Assembly (NCBI GenBank): GCA_038316335.1 | Contig: JBBQAM010000005.1 | Coordinates: 52,364 to 116,363 of the forward strand | Direction: 5' to 3' | Source of the DNA: JALHST01 sp038316335 | GTDB taxonomy: Bacteria > Bacteroidota > Bacteroidia > Flavobacteriales > Flavobacteriaceae | Length of the DNA: 64,000 nt | In this document: in pieces, positions 18,286 through 26,593 of the stretch | Position numbering within the stretch: position 1 is the first letter of the stretch | Layout of the letters: each line of letters begins with the position of its first letter | Made by a program: the position numbers and the translations under genes | The notes under the pieces: generated by a model | What the model saw: only the letters and a program-made list of their open reading frames with translations | The model's database searches: none | What the model was told of the DNA's origin: nothing

Positions 18286-21147
18286 CTAGGCCTCTACTTT
18301 AATGGCTTGAGGTCTGGGGCTCAATTCCTTTTTCAGGAATTCAGCCGTGTAGCTCTTGGTATCGAGTGACACCTCCTCAGGCGTTCCCTTGGCCACGACC
18401 ATGCCGCCGCCACGACCGCCTTCATACCCAATGTCGATAATGTAATCGACCATTTTGATCACATCCATGTTGTGTTCTATGACCAAAACAGTATTCCCTT
18501 TGGTGACCAGTTTATTTAGGACTTCCATAAGAACCCGTACATCTTCAAAATGCAAACCTGTGGTTGGTTCGTCTAAAATATAAAATGTGTTTCCTGTATC
18601 ACGTTTCGATAGCTCGGTGGCCAATTTTATGCGTTGCGCTTCGCCACCCGATAAGGTCGTTGATTGTTGTCCTAGGGAAATATACCCCAAGCCTACATCT
18701 TCAATGGTCTTCAATTTTCGATGGATTTTAGGAATGGCTTCGAAAAAGGCGACCGCTTCGCGTATCGTCATATCGAGCACATCTGAAATCGATTTCCCTT
18801 TATATCTAATTTCCAAGGTTTCCCGATTAAAACGTTTGCCATAGCAGGTTTCACATTCTACGAATACGTCGGGCAAAAAATTCATCTCGATGACGCGAAG
18901 ACCGCCGCCTTGGCACGTCTCACAACGCCCCCCCTTGACATTAAAGCTAAAGCGGCCTGGCTTGTAGCCACGAATGGAAGCTTCGGTGGTTTTGGTGAAA
19001 AGATTGCGAATTTCACTGAAAACCCCCGTATAGGTTGCTGGATTTGAACGGGGCGTCCTACCAATGGGTGATTGGTTGATATCGATTACCTTATCGATAT
19101 GTTCCAATCCCGTTATTTTTTTATAGGGCATGGGTTTTTTAACGCCATTGAAATAATGTGCGTTCATTATGGGATAGAGTGTCTCATTTATAAGCGTTGA
19201 TTTCCCACTGCCGGAGACTCCTGTAACCCCGATCATTTTACCCAAAGGAAATTCTACCGTGATGTCTTTTAAATTGTTTCCAGTACAACCATAGAGCGTA
19301 ATTTTATGGTCATTGCCCTTTCTTCGTTTTTTAGGGACAGGGATTTCCAGGCGCCCTGTCAAATAGGAAGCGGTCAAGGTGTTAGCAAATTGAAGGTCCT
19401 GGGGCGTTCCTTGGGAAATGATCTCTCCGCCATGTCTTCCTGCCCTGGGACCCATGTCGATGACATGGTCCGCCCGTTCGATCATGTCGCGGTCATGTTC
19501 GACCACAATTATAGAATTCCCCAGGTCACGAAGCGCTTCCAAGGAGTTTATCAAGCGATTATTGTCTCTTTGATGTAGGCCGATACTGGGCTCGTCGAGT
19601 ATATAAAGTACTCCGACCAATTGGGATCCAATCTGCGTGGCCAGTCGAATTCTTTGTGCTTCCCCGCCTGAAAGTGATTTAGAACTTCGATTTAGGGAAA
19701 GATAATCAAGCCCAACATCTAACAAAAATCGAATTCTCGTTCGGATCTCCTTGATAATATCCTCTGCGATAATCTTTTGGTTCCCTTTCAATTTTTCGGG
19801 CAATTTTTCAAAGAAATCGGCCAGTTCACCAATGTCGAACGCCGCTAATTGGGCGATATTCTTGCCGTCGATTTTAAAATATAAGGATTCTTTCCGCAAG
19901 CGGGCGCCATCACAGCTCGGACAGGAAATCTTGTCCATGTACTCTTTTGCCCAGCGCTTGATCGAAGTTGAAGGGGCTTCCTCAAATTGGTTTTTTATAA
20001 AATTCGCAATGCCTTCATAATCGATCTTATAGTTCCTTTTTACGCCTAAGGTCTTAGATTCGACTTCAAATGTATCATCTCCGCCATATAACAAAATCGA
20101 GATGGCCTCATCGGGTATTTTAGCGATCGGGTCGGTGATTTCAAAATCGAACCGTTGGGCAATTATATCAATTTGCTGGAAGGCCCATGACTTTTTATAT
20201 TCTCCCAAGGGAGCGATGCCCCCTGCTTTGATCGATAGTTTCTTATTAGGAAAGATCTTCGTTTCATTGATCTCATAAACATGGCCTAAACCATTGCATT
20301 TCGGGCACATTCCTTTTGGGGAATTGAATGAAAAGGTATTCGGTTCAGGAGTTGGATAGGAAATCCCTGAAGTAGGACACATCAAATCGCGACTGAAATA
20401 GCGCAGCTCTGAATTCCCTTCTTCGAGTACCATAAGTACATTATCACCACTGTACATGGCCGTGTTAATCGATTCTGTAAGGCGTTTGTCAAGATCGTCA
20501 GTGTCCCCGACTAAAAGACGATCAATTACAATTTCAATATCGTGGGTCTTATAACGATCGACTTTCAAGCCCTTTAGTATATCCTTGATTTCACCATCGA
20601 CCCTGACTTTGACAAAGCCCTGTTTCCCGATCTGTTCAAACAATTCCCGATAATGACCTTTTCTTGATTTAACGACCGGGGCCAGAATATTTATTCTTTT
20701 TCCCTGAAAATCGGTCTTGATAAGCTCCTTGATTTGCGCATCGCTATAACTTACCATCTTCTGGCCAGTATTGTAACTGAAGGCATCGCCGGCCCTGGCG
20801 TATAGGAGTCGTAAAAAATCATAAATCTCGGTAATCGTCCCTACTGTTGATCTTGGGGATTTTGATGTTGTTTTTTGTTCAATGGCGATGACTGGCGAAA
20901 GGCCGTCGATTTTGTCAACATCGGGGCGTTCAAGCCCTCCTAAGAATTGGCGTGCATAGGCTGAAAAGGTTTCAATGTACCTGCGTTGTCCCTCAGCATA
21001 GATCGTATCGAAGGCGAGGGATGATTTTCCGCTACCTGAAAGACCCGTTATGACAACGAGTTTCTCCCTAGGTATGGTAACGTCAATATTTTTTAGATTG
21101 TGGACGCGGGCGCCCTGTACTTCAATATTTTCCTCGTAATTTATCAT
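18286..21147 (-). CDS. uvrA: Excinuclease ABC subunit A
   Basis: Damage-recognition ATPase of nucleotide excision repair. Two ABC modules are complete: Walker A GLSGSGKSS at ~35-43 and GVSGSGKST in the second half, two LSGGEAQRI signatures, and Walker B motifs LYILDEPSIGLH and FYILDEPTTGLH. The zinc-binding CPKC..CPSC pair and the CETCQGGG..CETCYG module are present. The UvrB-binding region EQKTTSKSPRSTVGT is intact. Length 953 aa is normal. It lies close to a LexA/CI-like repressor and a TIGR03915 gene; I saw no GGA-N5-TCC operator array immediately before its own ATG. Confidence 0.97.
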   Translation of the reverse strand: MINYEENIEVQGARVHNLKNIDVTIPREKLVVITGLSGSGKSSLAFDTIYAEGQRRYIETFSAYARQFLGGLERPDVDKIDGLSPVIAIEQKTTSKSPRSTVGTITEIYDFLRLLYARAGDAFSYNTGQKMVSYSDAQIKELIKTDFQGKRINILAPVVKSRKGHYRELFEQIGKQGFVKVRVDGEIKDILKGLKVDRYKTHDIEIVIDRLLVGDTDDLDKRLTESINTAMYSGDNVLMVLEEGNSELRYFSRDLMCPTSGISYPTPEPNTFSFNSPKGMCPKCNGLGHVYEINETKIFPNKKLSIKAGGIAPLGEYKKSWAFQQIDIIAQRFDFEITDPIAKIPDEAISILLYGGDDTFEVESKTLGVKRNYKIDYEGIANFIKNQFEEAPSTSIKRWAKEYMDKISCPSCDGARLRKESLYFKIDGKNIAQLAAFDIGELADFFEKLPEKLKGNQKIIAEDIIKEIRTRIRFLLDVGLDYLSLNRSSKSLSGGEAQRIRLATQIGSQLVGVLYILDEPSIGLHQRDNNRLINSLEALRDLGNSIIVVEHDRDMIERADHVIDMGPRAGRHGGEIISQGTPQDLQFANTLTASYLTGRLEIPVPKKRRKGNDHKITLYGCTGNNLKDITVEFPLGKMIGVTGVSGSGKSTLINETLYPIMNAHYFNGVKKPMPYKKITGLEHIDKVIDINQSPIGRTPRSNPATYTGVFSEIRNLFTKTTEASIRGYKPGRFSFNVKGGRCETCQGGGLRVIEMNFLPDVFVECETCYGKRFNRETLEIRYKGKSISDVLDMTIREAVAFFEAIPKIHRKLKTIEDVGLGYISLGQQSTTLSGGEAQRIKLATELSKRDTGNTFYILDEPTTGLHFEDVRVLMEVLNKLVTKGNTVLVIEHNMDVIKMVDYIIDIGYEGGRGGGMVVAKGTPEEVSLDTKSYTAEFLKKELSPRPQAIKVEA

Positions 21148-21322
21148 GTATCATGTATCATGGCAAAGTTGCAAAGGTACGCTTTTGGTGGATAAAAAAG
21201 AACCGGCTTTTGCCTATAACTTTGTTAATTACAGGCTAAGTTCATTACTTTACCGCCACTTTAATTTAAGAAAAATAAAGGGAAAAACCGCAATTTTAAT
21301 GTTTATCCGGGACATCCTTATG

Positions 21323-22093
21323 TTAGCCTGCCTTCTTCTGATCGGCAAACTGCATCTGCTGCTTTGGGGCGATCTGTGTATATAGTTTTCGTTGGATACA
21401 ACCTCGTATGTTCAGGCGATCGATTTCATGATCATTCGTGTCCTTGTTCCTGTTCCTATGGATTGCAGCAGGGCCGTTTTGAAATCGTGTCGTCTTTCTT
21501 GAAAATGGCAAATCCAAAGAAATAATTTCAACCCCAATTAAATCATAATAAAACCCGTATTTTCTTTTTTTATCATAGATCACCCACGCTTGTTCCTTAA
21601 ATCTGTACCTAAAATATTTTGATAACAGTGGGAGCACATCGAAATCTGGATTGATGGTAGCAAAATACACCTCGTCATTCGTAAGATGAAAGCCAAGGGA
21701 CCTTTCCAAGTGCTCCTTTTCCCGATCGACACATGTGGCGAGTTGATTTATTTTATGAATAATCACTTCCATGGTACTTGTTTCCTCGATGCCGGGCAAG
21801 AATAATTTTTTGATATAGCGATAGAGTAGTTCCTCAATGCCTTCATGGCCACTTAAAAAGGCAAAATAAACGGTACGGACCAGGAGGTTGTTTTTGTTTT
21901 GAATGGCGTTCCAAACGCGTTTGGCCTTGTCCATTTCCGTGAAGATTGTCCGAGTCTCTGAAAAAAGGCCATTTTGTTTTATAGCATTACTTTGAATGTC
22001 GGAGACTGGGATTCGCTCGTTGAACGCCGTAAAAACGGCAGTCAAAAACCCATTGAAACTGCCGTCGTAGATAAGAATTTTAGGATTGACCAT
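21323..22093 (-). CDS. TIGR03915-type putative DNA-repair-associated protein (DUF4130)
   Basis: Resembles the TIGR03915/DUF4130 family: ILIYDGSFNGFLTAVFTAF at the N-terminus, KAKRVWNAIQ, YFAFLSGHEGIEELLYRYIK, and NPDFDVLPLLSKYFRYRFKEQAWVIYDKKRKYGFYY (the last split over residues ~160-195). Family members normally occur beside or fused to a radical SAM or UdgX-like partner and are thought to act on DNA. Here no radical SAM gene adjoins, and the usual C-terminal basic-aromatic PKRYWKYL-like box reads PKQQMQFAD, so the tail has diverged. It is divergent from the LexA-like repressor, with GGA-N5-TCC operators next to its TATTTTTG -7 box, suggesting DNA-damage control. Confidence 0.78.
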   Translation of the reverse strand: MVNPKILIYDGSFNGFLTAVFTAFNERIPVSDIQSNAIKQNGLFSETRTIFTEMDKAKRVWNAIQNKNNLLVRTVYFAFLSGHEGIEELLYRYIKKLFLPGIEETSTMEVIIHKINQLATCVDREKEHLERSLGFHLTNDEVYFATINPDFDVLPLLSKYFRYRFKEQAWVIYDKKRKYGFYYDLIGVEIISLDLPFSRKTTRFQNGPAAIHRNRNKDTNDHEIDRLNIRGCIQRKLYTQIAPKQQMQFADQKKAG

Positions 22094-22137
22094 GATGCAT
22101 TTTTTTAGATTTTAAAAAACAAGTCTTGTAATAAATC

Positions 22138-22145
22138 CAAAAATA
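22138..22145 (-). promoter_or_regulatory. Candidate -7 box of the TIGR03915 gene
   Basis: TATTTTTG on the minus strand, 45 bp before ATG 22093. Operator 1 (22147-22157) abuts its upstream side and operator 2 covers the -33 region; no good -33 TTG was found. Confidence 0.45.
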
Positions 22146-22146
22146 T

Positions 22147-22198
22147 GGAATATATCCTAAATATGGAAATAATCCAAATATTATTTTGGATATAATCC
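22147..22198. promoter_or_regulatory. Three GGA-N5-TCC operators between divergent genes
   Basis: Three imperfect palindromes of one pattern: GGAATATATCC (22147-22157), GGAAATAATCC (22165-22175) and GGATATAATCC (22188-22198). The first abuts the TIGR03915 -7 box; the third lies in the spacer of the repressor promoter. This is the arrangement expected for an autoregulating LexA/CI-type repressor that also controls the divergent gene. Confidence 0.7.
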
Positions 22199-22214
22199 AT
22201 AATTTGTATATTTG
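22185..22214 (+). promoter_or_regulatory. Consensus Bacteroidetes promoter of the LexA/CI-like gene
   Basis: TTTG (22185-22188), an 18-bp spacer and TATATTTG (22207-22214) match the consensus at both elements. Transcription would begin around 22219, at or within a base or two of the ATG. Confidence 0.75.
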
Positions 22215-22218
22215 GAGT

Positions 22219-22983
22219 ATGGAAAATGAACTAACCCTGAAACGTTTCACCGATGTGCGGAGGGATTTGGGCTACACCCAGGCCGATTTTGCTAAACTTT
22301 TGGGAATTTCGACGACTACGGCCGATATCGAAAGAGGGCGTACCAAATTATCGGGGAAAGTAGTGGTGGAATTATTGCGCCAGTTCAAAATCAATCCGTT
22401 GTGGCTATTCGGGGAAAGCGAGCAACAATATTTGGAAACCTCCAATACCAGCGTAATCCCCAAAGTGGTTACTGTAGATTCCTCCGATAATGACAATATG
22501 GTACTGGTCAATGCCAAAGCGGCTGCCGGATATCCCCAGAACATCCAGGACGCCAGTTGGTACAAACAACTGCCGGCGTTCGATTTACCTATTCCTGAAT
22601 TTCGTAATGCAACCTACCGTGGTTTTCAAGTGGAAGGGGATAGCATGCTGCCCAACTTGAAACCCGGGGAATGGGTATTGGCCAAAGCCATTGAACGTAT
22701 CGATGATGTTAGTCCGAATAAAATGTACGTAGTCGTTTTGCAAGATGCCGTCTTGGTCAAGAAAATCGAGAAAAAACCAAATTCGAACAATATAACCTTG
22801 GTATCCTTAAATGAGACCTATCCGCCCTACGAAATCAAGCCATTTCAAATTCAAGAAATTTGGCAAGTTGGAAGTAAGATTACCTTTGGCGAGGATGCTA
22901 CGACCGAAAAGGGCCTATTGAAGGAATTGATGGCCTCGATGGATGAATTAAAGAACCAGATAAATAAACAGGCAGCAAGTTAA
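22219..22983 (+). CDS. XRE/S24-type self-cleaving repressor (LexA/CI-like)
   Basis: Transcription factor with an N-terminal XRE helix-turn-helix (residues ~5-60: LGYTQADFAKLLGIS..DIERGR) and a C-terminal S24 peptidase domain. The self-cleavage parts are all present: a candidate Ala103-Gly104 scissile bond (AAAGYP), nucleophile Ser142 in EGDSMLP and general base Lys181 in AVLVKKI. This fits a repressor that cleaves itself on RecA activation. The longer frame starting at 22186 would run through the promoter, so ATG 22219 is chosen. Three GGA-N5-TCC operators precede it, one inside its own promoter, implying autorepression and control of the divergent TIGR03915 gene. A phage-type CI origin is possible, but no phage genes are near. 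Confidence 0.88.
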   Translation: MENELTLKRFTDVRRDLGYTQADFAKLLGISTTTADIERGRTKLSGKVVVELLRQFKINPLWLFGESEQQYLETSNTSVIPKVVTVDSSDNDNMVLVNAKAAAGYPQNIQDASWYKQLPAFDLPIPEFRNATYRGFQVEGDSMLPNLKPGEWVLAKAIERIDDVSPNKMYVVVLQDAVLVKKIEKKPNSNNITLVSLNETYPPYEIKPFQIQEIWQVGSKITFGEDATTEKGLLKELMASMDELKNQINKQAAS

Positions 22984-22994
22984 ATGGCTTGCTT

Positions 22995-23423
22995 CTATGT
23001 TAATTTCAGGGTATAAAGGCCACTATCCTTTAAGACGAACCCTAGACTTTTATACAAATTAATAGCGGGCTTTCTGTGATGTCCTGAGAAAAGCAATATT
23101 TCGGTCAATTGGCGTTTTTTTCCTTCCTCAAGTAAAAGCTCCATTAGTTTTCTGCCAATACCTTTACCGCGATGGGCTTCATGCACGATTACATCCTCGA
23201 TCATTCCCTTATGGCCCGATATCACCATATAAAGGGCCATCATGGCCATACCGACCAATTTGTCATCTTCTTGACAAATGGCAAGGATTAGATTGTTATT
23301 ATCTTGAAGTATATGTTCGATGGGGAGCTGCTGAATGCTATCATTCAATTGTTTATACAGTTCAGTGACATTATTTTGCAGGTCTTTGTTAATCATATCA
23401 GGATGAAGAAGTTCTATGATCAT
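22995..23423 (-). CDS. GNAT-family N-acetyltransferase
   Basis: Acetyl-CoA-dependent acyltransferase of 142 aa. The acetyl-CoA pyrophosphate loop is seen as VHEAHRGKGIGRKLME (motif A, residues ~85-100), preceded by the strand MIEDVIV and followed by ILLFSGHHRKPAINLYKSLGF (motif B, typical of small-molecule or protein acetylating members). Nothing in the neighbourhood identifies the acceptor. It converges with the repressor gene, 11 bp apart. Confidence 0.88.
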   Translation of the reverse strand: MIIELLHPDMINKDLQNNVTELYKQLNDSIQQLPIEHILQDNNNLILAICQEDDKLVGMAMMALYMVISGHKGMIEDVIVHEAHRGKGIGRKLMELLLEEGKKRQLTEILLFSGHHRKPAINLYKSLGFVLKDSGLYTLKLT

Positions 23424-23491
23424 GGCGCTTAGTATGTATTTAAATAATTATAAACCGTGGTTGGCCCTATTAATTACCAATGCTATCGTAT

Positions 23492-24196
23492 CTAATCGTG
23501 GGCACGAATATTGGTAAGCGTTATGGTGAAAGGGCCAATTTTGTGAGAGGTGGGAACGTAGAAACCCGTTTCCGACCGTTTCCAGTTCTCCCAAGTGGCC
23601 GTAAGGCCTCCGATTGGGATTATTTTTGTCCACATCTGATAACTTACCGGAAAACCATGGGAATCCAGTTTCCATAAGTAGGAATCCCCTGGGGTAGTTC
23701 CCCCTTGGGTATAGGTTACCATGAGTCCGTCCGATCCATCGGCCAAGGGTACCAAACTACGTGTAGTTCCTTTATCAAATACCTTATAAGGCGCAACCAA
23801 CCAAAACGAGTCATTGTTGAAAAAAGAGCGTGCTTGCTCAATGATGCGATTCCGGGACGCTCCTTTTAGTAGTTTTCCCTTTTCAAGGACCTGACTATTC
23901 CCTTTGTGCACCAGATCTAGGTCTACGCGGTAATCGTCCCAGTATACCTTAACCTTGCCATTTTCGGTATTCCATACATACTGATGCTTGCGCCCTGCAA
24001 ATGTCCACTCCAAATAACGGGTAGTAGTAAAGGCGTCGTTGTTGAGTGCGGAAAGCATTTTTTGTGCCATGGCCTCTGCTTCAAGCCCAACTTTTCCGGC
24101 AGGTAGGTCTTGGTTATAGATCGCATACACTACCCCAAGTGTGATTAGCACCAAAATAACGAACCCCAAAACGATCTTCACTAATTTTTTCAGCAT
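23492..24196 (-). CDS. Membrane-anchored protein of unknown function
   Basis: I do not recognise the family with certainty. ATG 24194-24196 (MLKKLVKIVLGF..) gives 234 aa with one N-terminal transmembrane helix (KIVLGFVILVLITLGVVYAI), after which the chain should be periplasmic. The rest is rich in beta strands with many Trp/Tyr (YLEWTFAGRKHQYVWN, KVKVYWDDYRVDL, DSYLWKLDSHGFPVSYQMW), a pattern like lipoprotein-localisation (LolA-type) or DUF6503-like domains. It ends 36 bp after the gamma-glutamyltransferase start on the same strand, so the two are probably cotranscribed. Confidence 0.65.
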   Translation of the reverse strand: MLKKLVKIVLGFVILVLITLGVVYAIYNQDLPAGKVGLEAEAMAQKMLSALNNDAFTTTRYLEWTFAGRKHQYVWNTENGKVKVYWDDYRVDLDLVHKGNSQVLEKGKLLKGASRNRIIEQARSFFNNDSFWLVAPYKVFDKGTTRSLVPLADGSDGLMVTYTQGGTTPGDSYLWKLDSHGFPVSYQMWTKIIPIGGLTATWENWKRSETGFYVPTSHKIGPFTITLTNIRAHD

Positions 24197-24232
24197 GGCA
24201 ATATGGTCTTCATAAATGTTCAATGCACGTAG

Positions 24233-25918
24233 TTAGAATCCCACCGCGGCATCGTCTCCACGTTTATCGGCGCCACCTTCCAACTCCCCGTTAGGGAGTA
24301 CCCGAATGGCATCTACTTTGCCGATGATCGGGGTTCGGCCTTCACTGATGATATACCCTTTTGATTTTAGGGCTTCCTTTAATTCATTCGAAAAACCGTC
24401 CTGTTCGAAAACCAGGACATCCGGTAGCCATTGATGATGAAAACGGGGAGCGTTGACGGCCGCTTGCATACTTAGACCGAATTCATATACATTTAAAATG
24501 GTTTGGGCAACGGCGGTAATGATCGTTGAGCCCCCTGGGGTGCCGACCACTAGCCATAGTTTGCCTTCCTTTTCGACAATGGTAGGCGTCATACTGCTTA
24601 GCATACGTTTTTCAGGGGCAATTCCATTGGCTTCGGCACCTATAAGTCCGAACATATTCGGTATTCCGGGTTTCGCACTAAAATCATCCATTTCATTGTT
24701 CAGGAAAAAACCCAGTTCATCACAATAAATCTTAGAACCGTAAGCCCCGTTCAAGGTCGTAGTCACCGACACGGCATTGCCCTTTTCGTCAACTATTGAA
24801 TAATGTGTGGTTTCCATACTTTCCACGATGTCGATAGTGCCATGTCGCACCTCGGATGACGGTGTTGCATGATCAAACGTAAAGTCGGCCATGCGCGTTT
24901 TGATGTAGGAGTCGCTTAATAAAACGTCTAAAGGGATATTGACAAAATCGGGGTCGCCTAGAAAATAATTGCGATCGGCGTAGGCTCTGCGAGCTGCTTC
25001 GGTGAACACTTGAATTGACATTTCAGAATTGTGTCCGAATTTGGAAAGATCAAAGGGCTCGAGCATCTTGAAGATTTGATCGAGGGTCACCCCGCCACTA
25101 CTTGGGGGACACATTGAGATTATCCTTAGATCTTTGTAGTTGAAAATTATGGGCTGTCTCCACTTGGCCTCATAGCGGGCTAGGTCGGCCATGGTGACAT
25201 AGCCACCTTTTTGAAGAATAAAATCAGCGAGGATCTTTGCGGTCTCGCCCTCATAAAATTCTTGCCGGCCATGCTTTGAAATTCTTCGTAAGGTCTTTAC
25301 AAGGGCCGGAAATCTGATCGTATCCCCGGCTTTTGTAGCGACTGGGAACGTTGAAAGTCCACCATTGGCCTTTAAGATCTCGTCGCCATATTCCGAGAAT
25401 CGTTTGGCCTGCTTTTCGGTAACGACGATTCCTTTTTCGGCTAGGGCGATTACAGGGGCAAGGATATCTTCCATAGGGAGAGATCCGAGGTTTTTATGTA
25501 CTTCAAAGATGCCCGCAATAGTGCCCGGTACGGCCACAGAGGTGGCGCCGGAAGTACTCATGCCAGGGATTACATTACCCGCCGAGTCTAAATACATCTC
25601 CTTTTTTGCCGAAATCGGAGCTTTTTCCCGATAATCCAGGGCGCCGACATCCCCGTTGCTTTTGCGATATACCATAAATCCACCACCCCCTAAATTACCG
25701 GCAAACGGATAGGCAACGGCCAATGCCATTTCGGTGGCGACCATGGCATCAAAGGCATTCCCTCCTTTTTTCAAAATTTCGGATCCGATGCGCGATGCTT
25801 CCTCACGGGCCGAAACGACCATGGCTTTCTCGGCGACAAGACCAGTAGGGGAGGCCTCTTTTTTTGTGCAAGTAATGACAAGGAACAGTACAAGAACCAG
25901 AACGATGGTTTTTTTCAT
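24233..25918 (-). CDS. ggt: Gamma-glutamyltransferase (lipoprotein)
   Basis: Ntn-hydrolase that removes the gamma-glutamyl group from glutathione and related peptides. The precursor (561 aa) has a lipoprotein leader with Cys17 (VITCTKK). Autocleavage should occur before Thr370 in METTHYS, which becomes the nucleophile of the small subunit. Other hallmarks: GGNAFDAMVA, GNLGGGGFM, PPSSGGVTLDQ, and the substrate-binding PEKRMLSSMTPTI and GTPGGSTI. All key residues are present. It shares a 4-bp ATGA overlap with the ACP phosphodiesterase-like gene upstream, implying translational coupling. Confidence 0.94.
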   Translation of the reverse strand: MKKTIVLVLVLFLVITCTKKEASPTGLVAEKAMVVSAREEASRIGSEILKKGGNAFDAMVATEMALAVAYPFAGNLGGGGFMVYRKSNGDVGALDYREKAPISAKKEMYLDSAGNVIPGMSTSGATSVAVPGTIAGIFEVHKNLGSLPMEDILAPVIALAEKGIVVTEKQAKRFSEYGDEILKANGGLSTFPVATKAGDTIRFPALVKTLRRISKHGRQEFYEGETAKILADFILQKGGYVTMADLARYEAKWRQPIIFNYKDLRIISMCPPSSGGVTLDQIFKMLEPFDLSKFGHNSEMSIQVFTEAARRAYADRNYFLGDPDFVNIPLDVLLSDSYIKTRMADFTFDHATPSSEVRHGTIDIVESMETTHYSIVDEKGNAVSVTTTLNGAYGSKIYCDELGFFLNNEMDDFSAKPGIPNMFGLIGAEANGIAPEKRMLSSMTPTIVEKEGKLWLVVGTPGGSTIITAVAQTILNVYEFGLSMQAAVNAPRFHHQWLPDVLVFEQDGFSNELKEALKSKGYIISEGRTPIIGKVDAIRVLPNGELEGGADKRGDDAAVGF

Positions 25919-26499
25919 AAGGATGCGTATTTCATTTTTGAAAAGATAATTAATTCTTCAAAAAATGTGGTGAATTCTGATTCATATTTAGCATAATCGG
26001 TGCGGAGCTCCGAGATGGCATGGGACATTTTTGATTTGTTCTGTGTCCTTCTGTCCATTCCCTGCAAAACCCTATCGATTCCTTCCAAATTTTCGTAATT
26101 ATAAATCCAATTCTCGGTGATCATATAGGGCAACATATGCTTTACCCTATCAGGCAATAGTGCATAATTATCCTGTAGAAGGGCATAAAATCGATTGACG
26201 AATATATCTAAAGGCACGTCCGAATACCGCACCCAGTTCTTGGCCAAAAAATGGTCGTAATAGATGTCAATGATTACCCTGCTGTAATGGCCGTAGGGTA
26301 TGTGGAGTCGTTTGCTGCTTATTTTTGGAATGGGATGGGAATCGGTATAGGTGTCGATTTCGCGGTGCAATAAAATGCCTTTTTGTATTCCAGGTGGAAA
26401 ATGTTTGTATTTGTTGCCTTGGATGTTGTCAGCGATAAAATTTCCCAAAGTCACTTCCTCATCGTCGAAAGAAAGGAAAATGTGTGCCAAAAAATTCAT
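25915..26499 (-). CDS. ACP phosphodiesterase-like protein (AcpH/DUF479)
   Basis: HD-fold-like metal-dependent enzyme of the AcpH family, which in Escherichia coli removes 4'-phosphopantetheine from holo-acyl carrier protein. The start MNFLAHIFLS and the following TLGNFIADNIQG, ILLHREIDTYTDSHP and SRVIIDIYYDHFLAKNW are the conserved blocks with the metal-binding His/Asp residues. Length (194 aa) is normal. Its stop overlaps the ggt start by 4 bp. In Bacteroidetes it is a common lone gene whose in vivo substrate has not been tested, so the activity is inferred. Confidence 0.88.
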   Translation of the reverse strand: MNFLAHIFLSFDDEEVTLGNFIADNIQGNKYKHFPPGIQKGILLHREIDTYTDSHPIPKISSKRLHIPYGHYSRVIIDIYYDHFLAKNWVRYSDVPLDIFVNRFYALLQDNYALLPDRVKHMLPYMITENWIYNYENLEGIDRVLQGMDRRTQNKSKMSHAISELRTDYAKYESEFTTFFEELIIFSKMKYASL

Positions 26500-26565
26500 A
26501 GGCCCATAGAAAGTTTGTTCGCGTCGAAATTAGGAATTCAAGGCGTAAGATTCTCATGAGTCCTG

Positions 26566-26573
26566 TATATTTG
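26566..26573 (+). promoter_or_regulatory. -7 box of glmM
   Basis: TATATTTG, an exact consensus, lies 20 bp before the glmM ATG and predicts a leader of about 16 nt. No good -33 TTG was found at the right distance. Confidence 0.5.
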
Positions 26574-26593
26574 CAAAAACTTTTTAACAATAT

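Noticed and set aside
21323..22093. Frameshift in the C-terminus of the TIGR03915 gene
   Set aside because: The tail still aligns in frame with family sequence (..NIRGCIQRKLYTQIAPK..), so it is divergence, not a shift.
22219..22983. Prophage CI repressor
   Set aside because: The protein type would fit, but no integrase, structural or lysis gene occurs anywhere nearby, and the neighbours are repair genes.
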